From positions 205,457,621-205,521,620 of the forward strand of contig OV884057.1 in NCBI GenBank assembly GCA_930367215.1: DNA of 64,000 bases. Reading direction: 5' to 3'. The stretch is from Pollenia angustigena (taxonomy: Eukaryota; Arthropoda; Insecta; Diptera; Polleniidae). The translations under genes were made by a program, and so were the position numbers. The notes below the pieces were generated by a model that was not told the DNA's origin, did no database searches, and was given only the letters and a program-made list of their open reading frames with translations. Shown in pieces: positions 55,204 through 64,000 of this stretch (its first letter is position 1; each line of letters begins with the position of its first letter).

Positions 55204-58200
55204 GCTTTCAAAAGTTGTTTACATACACGTTTTTTCCTTTTGCTTTGTATATGTGGTAGTAAGTTCTTGACAGCTTAAAAGAAAAAGTTTTTTGTTTTTG
55301 TACAAGTAAGCATACCTGATAGATGGGCCTTGGTACAGCCATATCAAGTTTTTGATCAAAAATAACGTGAGATATGTGATTAAAAATATTTATAATTATA
55401 AATAAAAACTTGTAATTACAAGTAGAATTATGACACATTTCTAACACACGCGGTTAATTTAGGTAACAAAAAAAAAAATTTAACAAAATCAGCCTTATTA
55501 CGTTTGTCGTTGTTGTAAACGACTAATGCTAGCTGTGTATAGGTATCTATGATTTTCAAAATTTTAAAACGTATTTCTTACCTATGGGCAAAAGTGTAAT
55601 GTATTTTACACCACCGATTTTCGATAGTTGATTCACGTAGGTAAAATTAACGTTTAAATTACCACAATAGTGGTACCGGATAGGTAAAGCTAACTGTTAG
55701 GTACTAACACAAGTAGATATCTGTTTGTAGAAATTACGGGCATATGTAGATTAAGAACACGGGTTGTGTTACTTTAATCTATTACAGCGACAACCGTAAT
55801 AAGGCTGAATGAATATCAATTATGATATGACTCACATTTTCACTTTTGAGTAATAACAATAGGTAAATGAGCGACATAGTCGTCCTAATTACGAGTCTCT
55901 TTGTCGCAGTCGAAACACAGTCGATTTTAAAAATTTATGTTACGGTTGTCGTAAACGACACAAATACGAAAACATTTCTTTGTGATTTATATGGTCATTG
56001 TAAATTTTAATTATCGATAAATTTACATAGAAAGACATTTTAAGATTTTTTTAACTATTCACCTGACATTTATGTTTTTTGGCATGCCAAAGCCGGATAT
56101 GATTTCAGTTTTCTCCTATAACGTCACATTTATCAGACAGCGGTACATTTGTGTTTTTCGCTGCATACTTCTCTTTCAACCGCGTTCCAGAGTCAAAGTC
56201 TGATTCAATTAAAATTAATTATGGGGCATGTTCTAGAAATCGAAACGAAGTGAAATTTAATCGAACGAGATTTTAAGTTTGATTATTTACAAAATTACCA
56301 TAGTTTTTCCTGGTTTTAAGAGTGGTTCTTGTAAAGCTTATTGGTATTCACAAAATGAAATTGATAAAATAGAATATTTGTATGACCTTTCAGTACAGGG
56401 TCGTTTTTAAAATTTTCTAGATTTCAAATCCACTTTATTTCAATTTCTAGAACATGCCCGTATATCTTTTTTGAAAGGCTACAAAATTACAACTAGTGGC
56501 TAAATGACTTTGATCGAAAAAAAATGACTGAGTCAAAGTGGATCAAAGCTTAATTTTTATGAAAATGTTACTATGTAGTTTTTCGCCAACTGTTGGCATT
56601 TCGGACGATGTTTTGTACCACAATTAATCGACCTTATTGCCTAAGGCAGAGTTCCCAGTTTTATTTTAAGCCTTATCCCCAATTTGCGATTTTCATCCCC
56701 AAAATAACAATTTTCTTATCCCCAAATTTTCTTAAAAATAAATTACATAACGATACCTACCCGCAAGAATGTATTAAGCGACACTTTTTTCGAAATTGAC
56801 TTTTTGATGTGGAACTATGCTAGAAGTTTAGCGCCTGGGTTTCGCTGCCCTATCATGGATGGAAAGGAAACTAGAGTGAAAATAAAATTGTATCAACCGT
56901 CAAGTTCTCACTGGAATAATATTGCACCCTGTAATTTGTATTATCCCACACAATTTTAGAAATGTCGCTTAATACATTCTTGCGGGAAGGTATCTTTCTT
57001 TGTATTATCTCATATTACGATGTCATGTGCGACATTGAAAAACATCATTTTCTATCAGTGCGTCGAAAGTAAAAGTAGAAAGCTCATCAAATTACCAGGC
57101 CAAACAGAGATTTTTTATAAAATTAAAATAAATTTCTGTAAAATAGCAAGATTTGTGATCTTGGTACAGTAGACGCTCACAAATTAGAGCTTTCAGTAAT
57201 TCGAACGTCCAGAAATTAGAGTCAGTGTTTGCAATACATTAAACGCTCTAAAATTCGAATTTAAAATTCTAATTTCAGAGCGTTTTTTTTTTGTTATTTG
57301 AACACAAGAAATCCGCAGTTTATTTTTATTCTGTTTGAACATAGTAAAACTAAAAAGGGGAATAACCAATTCATATATGTTTTTTCCTTATTGAATTGTT
57401 ATGTTTTGTTGCCATTAATTTTTTTTATATTCATATTTTTAATTTAAAAAAATATATTTCTGGTGAATACTGGCAAAGGGTATCACAAAGGGACCGCTAA
57501 AAGGACCCAAGTGAACTGTCCTCGTGTCGGCTGCTCATTGAACCTAACCTATCGACAACGCCTATCCACTATGGATTTTAATCGGCCTTATTGTGCAAGG
57601 CGTTGTCGATAGGTTAGGCACTTATTGTGGTTGTCGTATACGACTGTCGTTTTTTGTAATAGATTAAAGTGACACACAACCTGCCAGTGCAGGACAAAAA
57701 ATTGCCTCAACACTGTTTGTCTGCTTTCACACGTTTCATCTTTTGATACTCAACTCCTGTTTTTAGGCGAGAGAAGAATGGGGGTTAGTACGGAGATGCC
57801 TGTACTCGGTCAGTACGCTTTGTGTTTTTATTCGTTGGTATATGCACAGCGAAGGCTGCATGTAATTTTTTTTCTTTTTCTCTTTGATTCGCTGTTAATA
57901 AAATTGTTGTTGTTTTGAACCGAAAAAAGTTGAAACCGATTGCTGCATGTGATTATATTGACATCTTTATAAGGAGATAAAGGCGTTGAGCATCAACAGA
58001 TGAAACGTGAAAATTCAGACTTTCTGTTCACATATGTAGGCGTTAAGCGTTCCATAAGTTTAAATATTTCAAGCCTATTTCGTAATCAGCTTTTACTAAT
58101 GGTACATGCTTGTAAATATCAGGCATGTGATGACAAATGATCGTTTTCAAAACGACCGCTTATAAATCTATGTCTGTAGTAGTCTTAATTTGTTGTTCAA

Positions 58201-58637
58201 AATACAGTTCAATTAAGGCCCCTATTACGGTTTAATTCTTAATTTTTGTATTATGGTTTGCTACTTTTCTAAATTGCGGTGAACAAAAATATAACAAAAA
58301 TTACAACTGATTACAACCAGTTGTCTTTATTACAACTCAACTGAGTTGAGTTGTAAACCGTAATAGGGGCCTAGGATATAAAATAAAGTTTTAAATATGT
58401 ACAGAAAAATAGATGAAAATGTATTAGAAATCAGTTTTTGAAGAAAACGATATGTATAATCATTTTTAAATAGTTGTTTTCAAAAACGTTTTTCACCACA
58501 TACCTGTATATGAATTATATATAACATGCCAGATGGCGACTGTGATTATTCGAAAAAGTTTATTTTGGCGCCTTTTAAGCACAAGATTGGCTTTAAAAAG
58601 AGTTATAAAGCAGAAGAAGAATGAATGTTCTGAAAAT

Positions 58638-59279
58638 AACTCTTTTGAAAGTGATTTGAGAAATCACAAGAATGGTTTTCCGGAAAAATTTATTTTTTCA
58701 TAAATGTTATTTTAAACCGGTCAGCTAAGTGGCCGCCAATTTAAAATTGCTTGCTTATATTTTTCCACCATTTTAAACAAAGTTAAACTTTTGTGGCTTT
58801 ATTTATTTCTTCATTTTCATTTTAAAACACCCCTTAAATCACAATTGTGATTTTAAAATCACGTGATTTGAAATCTTGTGATTTCCAGAATAAGCCTGTA
58901 AGGACAGAATTCCTTCCAATAAGCCAACTAATTTGAATTGCTGGTTAGTTCGTCATTTAAATATACATACATAGATATTTTATATGCGAGTTTTTAGGTA
59001 CATATTGTATTATTGATTTAAATTTAGGACATGATTGCCGACGCAAAGTGAATATTATATACACGCATTTTCGCTGATTGACCTTTATCCTCCATCGTTT
59101 TAACCAAAACAAATAAGGGCTAATTATCTTTAAAATAAGGTATGGTGGGTCTTCCTGTTTGTTCACAATGGCTAGAAATCCCTCAGAGTTTCACAATTTA
59201 GTTTTTCCCATACGTTTTACATTTGCTATAAACGTGGCCTGCTCGAGAATGAACATCTAACGTGGTTTATAAAGAGGTA
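58638..59279. other. Intergenic DNA after the duplication
   Basis: No gene. AGAAATCACAAG near 58670 and CTTGTGATTTCC near 58874 are weakly inverted, perhaps a foldback. Confidence 0.4.
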
Positions 59280-59775
59280 CAGTATACGCTCGGAAATGCG
59301 AACCACTTTGTTTTTAGGGCGATGCAAATTTCCGAATTATTCGAATTTCTGGACTGTTTTTTTATACAAAAATTTAGGTAAATTTGACCATAAAGATATA
59401 AAAAGCTATGCTTTTTTTAATTTTAGTTTATTTAACATAAAAACTATAAAAAACTTAACGAAATATAACAAAAAATAACAATTCAGTTCAATTGACTTTA
59501 TTTAGTATGTGTAATACAAACACCAAAAAACAGACTTTTAAACTCTAACAACATCAACAAGATCTGTAAATCATCTTTTATAATGGGATTCCCCTTTTTA
59601 CTTTGTAATTGTATAAACTAAATTGTCAAAATTTTAGTGATTACAATAAAAAGAAAAAACAGCTCGGAAATTCGAATTTTGATTCTAATTTTAGAGCGCC
59701 AAATGTAATGAAACTACTGATTCGAATGTCTGGAAATTCGAATTTATGAGAGTTCGAATTTTTGAGCGTCTACTG
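59280..59775. mobile_element. pogo-like MITE, 496 bp
   Basis: CAGTATACGCTCGGAAATGC (59280) is inverted at 59775 (AATTTTTGAGCGTCTACTG), with TA at both borders. Ends CAGTA-ACGCTC plus TA duplication fit Tc1/mariner-pogo. AATTCGAA blocks recur inside. A truncated relative is at 48193. Confidence 0.75.
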
Positions 59776-61631
59776 TACTTTACAAATAAAATTTATTTAT
59801 TTATTATTTTTTTTTTATAAAAAATTAAATGGCTCTCCCGAAAAAAACATTTTCAAAAATATATTATTTTTCTTTAATAAAAACACATTGTATTTTGGTG
59901 ACTTTTTATAATTTTTTTTATTTATATTTTCAGTTGAAAAAAAAAAACAATTGTTTAGAATCTATCCCATTATGCTGAAAAAGATGCGATTAATTTATTG
60001 AAAATAACACAATTACTTACAGATTTCCACAAAATTTCCTTTATTGTGGTTTTGAAATGTGTACCAAACGTCTTGAGATGCGTTGTGTGCCTGCCTCCGA
60101 AATGCCACAAAAACCTGTACTATATATTTTTTTTGTGATAAAAAAGTAAAACGATCGAAAGCGAACAGCAACTTAACACCAACCACAACCATATTATACT
60201 GCAATCAAGGATCTCATAGATTTGTTTCTAAAGTCTCGTTGAAGAAGAGGAGGAATAAAATACTTTTACGAGAAAACTGGAAACCTGCTATGTTACGAAT
60301 TAATGGTTGGGTACAGCAAACTCTAGCAAAGATTAAAAACAGATCACACACAACTCCCAACACCACGAACATACTTTTTATAAGCACCACAACACTAGAC
60401 CTGTTGATTTGGTGCGCACCCATTAAGGAGTACGGTGAAAAGCACAAAAATGTATTTTTTTTCTTTACACAGTACAGCTACCACGCAACAGGATGTTTAA
60501 AAAAATCTTTACTGGGGTGGCTTGTTTTTTGTTTCTGAACAAGACGAAAACTTAGAACTGCCTTTTTTCATTGAACTATAATTATACACCAAAAACTGCT
60601 GACTACTTCTGCGCCGTATGCTGCTTGCTTGTGCTTGTTGAAGGGGCAGTTTAAACAAAATTTTATTACGTTAGAATGTAAGAATGTTAAGAACCAGCCA
60701 AGAAAAGTTTAAGGAATTGGATGGAGTAGGTAGATTAAGACATGTATAATATAGACAAGTTGCAGCAGACAACATAACCAGCAATCGCTTCAGAAGATCT
60801 AACAGCCTTTTGATTATGATGTAAAATTAGCAACAACAGCAGCCGCAGCAGCAGCTACGATAAGCCCGATTAACGCAGCTTGGAGTCTTTTGTGTTTTCG
60901 TTTTGAAACAGGTCTAAGCAGCACGCTCATACTCAACTCAGCTTACTTACTCTCTGCACTTCATCAATTATATTTTTAATTTTTTTCTATTTTTTTATAC
61001 CGGTTATTATTTTGATAATACACACACAACCTCTTCAGCCTGACTGCCTGCTTTCTGCATTAAATAACCAGCCAACAAACCGCTTTAATGCCTGTATTAT
61101 ATAAAATGATTTATAATTATTATAATTGTTTTTTCGTTTTTAAAAATTTTTTTATTAGAAAAAAATAGCAGAGCAAATAAAAAAAATAGTAGTAGAAAAA
61201 ATTAAATAAAAAGTAAGGGCATTTCAAGAATTCTTTCGTCTAATCCTATAAAACCGACATTCTAATCAAATTACTTTATAATGTTTAAAGCAAAAACTGA
61301 TAAGAAGTTTTGTTTTGTTTTTTTTTTTCGATTTTATTAATTGCATCTTAAGAGTTTTAGTATGCTCTAAAACGTCTACTAAAAAGTATTTTAAATCAAA
61401 TACACAATTGTGAACTCAATGTTCTAATTGTAGTATTTAATAGATGTTTAGGTGTATAAAGAATAATACCAATAGAATGTATATGCATTAATTTAATTAT
61501 TAAATATGTATGTGTATCAAAGGTGGCAAAATAATTTTAAATGTGGATTTTGTTTTAGTTGTTTTGAGACACTGTATATTCTATATGAAAAAAAATATCA
61601 ATTTCACCTTTTTGGGTATTTTTTTGTTATA
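59776..61631. other. Intergenic DNA, no gene recognised
   Basis: A 151-codon open frame (60083-60538) is overlapped by another on the opposite strand and shows no family features, so it is not called. A short CAG/CCG run (60833-60856) and a pyrimidine-rich segment at 60900-61080 are the only compositional features. Confidence 0.45.
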
Positions 61632-61869
61632 AGGGGATGTTCTAGAAATCGAAATGTTGTAGATTAAAAATCGAGCCCATTTTAAAACCACCTTGTACTG
61701 AAAGTTCACACAAATATTCTATTTTATCTATTTAATGTTTTTAGTACCAATTAGCTTTACAAGAACATCTCTTAAAACCAGGAAAAACTACGGCCATTTT
61801 GCAAATAATTGATCTTAAAAGCTCGTTCGATTTCAATTTCACTTCATTTCGATTTCTAGAAAAGGCCCG
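61632..61869. mobile_element. CGGGCATGTTCT-family MITE
   Basis: AGGGGATGTTCTAGAAATCG is inverted at 61869 (CGATTTCTAGAAAAGGCCCG); ATA flanks both sides (61629-61631, 61870-61872). Confidence 0.7.
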
Positions 61870-62462
61870 ATAATTTTTGATATTCTTAACTATAAAGAAT
61901 ATTAATGAAGAAATTGAAGAATGTAAAATTCAAAGGAAATGTTAAATACAATCTGAACATTTGTTTACAGCGTAGGTTTTTATCAAACAAAAAACAAATA
62001 AAATTTTGTTTTTTTTTTTTTTTTTTTTGTTTAAAAATGTTTGTGTTGATGTGGTAAATTAAAAGTTAAATATGTATTTTATAATTAAAGGGTTATATAC
62101 CTGCTGATAAGTCAGCAACGTACTTGTTAAAAATAAGTGTGTAAAAATACATGTCCCCAGAAGCCATTTTCAGTAAAGGTTTGTGTAGGAGACCTATAAA
62201 AAAAAATAAAAAAATACTAAATTTTAAAAAATGCAAGTAAGAAAATATAGTCGGACTCTACACCTCTTGCGTGTACTCGATTTCTGATACCAACTATGAT
62301 CTGTTATGGACCTATTATGTCAAAAATTTTAGTAGAAAATTTACTTTAGAATGTTTTTTCGAGTTTTTATGCAATACATACATTTTGTTAATAGAGAGAA
62401 ATTAAAATCAAAAAAATTTTAAAAAATATTTCCTAAAACTAGGAAAATATAATTGAACTTAA

Positions 62463-62605
62463 TTCGCCCTATTTTGTTAGGCGTTGTCGTTAACGCCTGA
62501 GTAATTTTTTATAACAGATTAAAGTTGCACATAAACTGTCTTCTTTAATCTATTACAAAAAACGATAAAGGCGTTAACGACAACGCCTTATATAATAAGG
62601 CCGAA
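62463..62605. repeat. GCCTTATT-family foldback
   Basis: Arms of about 60 bp, TTCGCCCTATTTTGTTAGGC inverted at 62605, with the shared CTTTAATCTATTACAAAAAACG inner segment (described in pieces elsewhere). Confidence 0.8.
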
Positions 62606-63450
62606 TATTAATAGCTCGTTTTATTTCAATTCCTTAATTTCGATGTTTTAAAAATGGGCTACCATTTGTTAAAGATTTCTAACTGTGACAGTATTTTAAG
62701 GAATGTCGGTTTCTTGGTTCTATCAACATACTAATATAAAAAGGAGATTTATAGACACTGAGAGTGATTTTAAGAAGAGGACCACCTACCTTCCTAAATT
62801 TTAGTACAAAGTTTTACGTTTGCGTAAAAGAAGGTTTCAGTTTTATCATTTTATTTACATTCGTTGCAGGAAATGAAATTTTCGGGTGGGGATCTATTGT
62901 AAAAGTTATAGGCAACTATGGATCTACAGGGCTTAAAAAACTGCAGTCGAAACCAAAAACTGTCGAACAAAAACCGAAATTTTGTGTACAACTTTTTGCT
63001 TTTTTAGTGGAAATGACAGCGACTGTTTACATTTAATGAATGAATGAAGTAAAAGCTATTTTTTTTTTTTTTTTTTGCCAATAACTTATTCACTCACTAA
63101 TGAAGATACTCCTCTACTTTCATTGCAAATGAAAGTTGTAATGACAATTTTATTAAAGTTCTTGAGTATACCCAGTATTTATTGCTGAATAATAAACACA
63201 ATTTAATTTTAACTTATTTGAACATTAATGAGTGTAAAATAAATGTAAAATAAATATCATTAAATGTTTTAGGTTTTTTTATATTTTTTATATTGTTGCC
63301 ATCTTATGGGCTACCTCAGTTTTGCCATAGCTTTCTTCCCGAAATTTTTTATTGCAGTAGGTGTGTGTAAATCCCAATATTTTTTAGATTAAGTATTATT
63401 GTTAAGTGAAATTATTATATGAATTATAATTTAAGTTCTTAATTTTACTC
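62606..63450. other. Intergenic DNA, no gene recognised
   Basis: A 90-codon open frame (62764-63036) has no recognisable family features and is not called. Confidence 0.4.
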
Positions 63451-63537
63451 TCGTTCTCATTGTAGACTAGCCAACTAGGCCCTACGGGCTTGCGGCATCC
63501 ATTTTTTTTAATAAATAAATAAATAAATAAATAAAAA
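63451..63537 (+). repeat. LINE-like 3' end with (AAAT)n tail
   Basis: GCCCTACGGGCTTGCGGCATCC followed by T-rich sequence and six AAAT units (63511-63537) looks like a truncated LINE 3' end; the class is not known. Confidence 0.45.
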
Positions 63538-64000
63538 ACTGGAAGAAATTACAGTTTTTCTTCTTTGACTGCAGTTTTTTTTAACGCTGATTTAAAGCAG
63601 AAAGTGTAATTTTAGGAAATCGAACTAATATAAATTCGAAGAACCTGCTTTTCCAAAATTTCTATCAGAGATTTTATTGTACATAAGAGTTATTTTTGTC
63701 GAATTTCAACCCGATATCAGCATAAGTAAATTATTTATGGCAATAAGAAATATTTCCCTATAGTATAGAAGTATAATACATACTCTACAAAATAGTAATT
63801 TTTTAATTGATTTTATACAAAATTACATATCGAAATCATTTGAAAATGTTCTACTTAATGTACTTTTTGAAAGAAAAATAGGAACAGGATATAATTATAT
63901 ATATATATGTGTTCCTCTAACTCCCATTGGAGCATAGGATATAATTATATTAGTCCAAAAAATGATTTCAATTCAAGGTGCGAACAGCCCATAGTGGTAC

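Larger units (their letters stand above)
49664..58637. repeat. Tandem duplication, unit 2 (8.97 kb)
   Basis: It repeats unit 1 to TGAAAAT at 58637, after which unique DNA (AACTCTTTTGAAAG) begins. Confidence 0.93.

Noticed and set aside
60083..60538. 151-codon open frame as a gene
   Set aside because: No family features, opposite-strand open frame overlaps it, and codon content follows the AT-rich background.
62764..63036. 90-codon open frame as a gene
   Set aside because: No recognisable motif, no splice or promoter context; low-complexity flank.
1..64000. CRISPR arrays, rRNA genes or bacterial-type operons
   Set aside because: No regularly spaced repeats or rRNA-like sequence; introns and transposons show a eukaryotic genome.

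Overview
The window is nuclear DNA of a higher fly (Diptera, probably a calyptrate or muscoid species; the species level is inference). The evidence is very AT-rich intergenic DNA, short introns, insect-type gene fragments, a copia-like element with the Drosophila-type internal tRNA-iMet primer site, a gypsy-superfamily element with a tRNA-Lys-type primer site, a Helitron helicase remnant, LINE fragments, and dozens of foldback elements (MITEs). Only three host genes are recognisable.

Host genes. (1) A minus-strand gene at 16.2-16.9 kb for the mitochondrial GGQ peptidyl-tRNA hydrolase ICT1/mRpL58; three exons are resolved and the C-terminal exon was not found. (2) A complete five-exon Trm1 gene (tRNA G26 dimethyltransferase) on the plus strand, 33029-36326, 568 codons. 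(3) Convergent to it, a two-exon minus-strand gene, 37193 down to 36621, for a 169-residue CFAP276/C1orf194-like axonemal protein with a GC-AG intron.

Layout. 1-1.3 kb: 3' end of a LINE with an RNase H domain and a GAAA-loop hairpin in its 3' UTR. 1.3-16 kb: nested and foldback DNA elements, many with target-site duplications (TSDs). 16.2-16.9 kb: ICT1. 17-23 kb: more foldback elements and a decayed Helitron helicase. 23222-32958: a 9.7-kb nest bounded by hAT-like ends and the 8-bp TSD ACGTGCAA, lying 62 bp upstream of the Trm1 start codon. It holds a LINE reverse-transcriptase fragment that was split by a copia element (24367-31744) and several MITEs; the copia 5' LTR was itself split by further elements. 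33-37.2 kb: the two convergent genes. 37.5-46.25 kb: a young gypsy-superfamily LTR element (672-bp LTRs) inserted inside a MITE. 40.7-58.6 kb: a ~8.95-kb tandem duplication that starts inside that element's pol gene and includes 3.4 kb of its flank. 58.6-64 kb: mostly unassigned AT-rich DNA with a pogo-like MITE, other foldbacks and a LINE tail.

Most notable signal. One insertion in the copia LTR (29252-30107) consists of two ~290-bp direct repeats around a 274-bp core. Each repeat carries a complete type-I hammerhead ribozyme by inspection: CTGAGGA core, 5-bp stem II, GAAA, GTC cleavage site and a two-part stem I. The cleavage sites are 564 nt apart. This is the architecture of a retrozyme or Penelope-like terminal repeat and would predict a 564-nt RNA, possibly circular. 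A weaker hammerhead-like motif lies in Trm1 intron 4. A second clear functional signal is an A AAA AAC slippery heptamer exactly in the gag frame of the gypsy element, with pol in the -1 frame.
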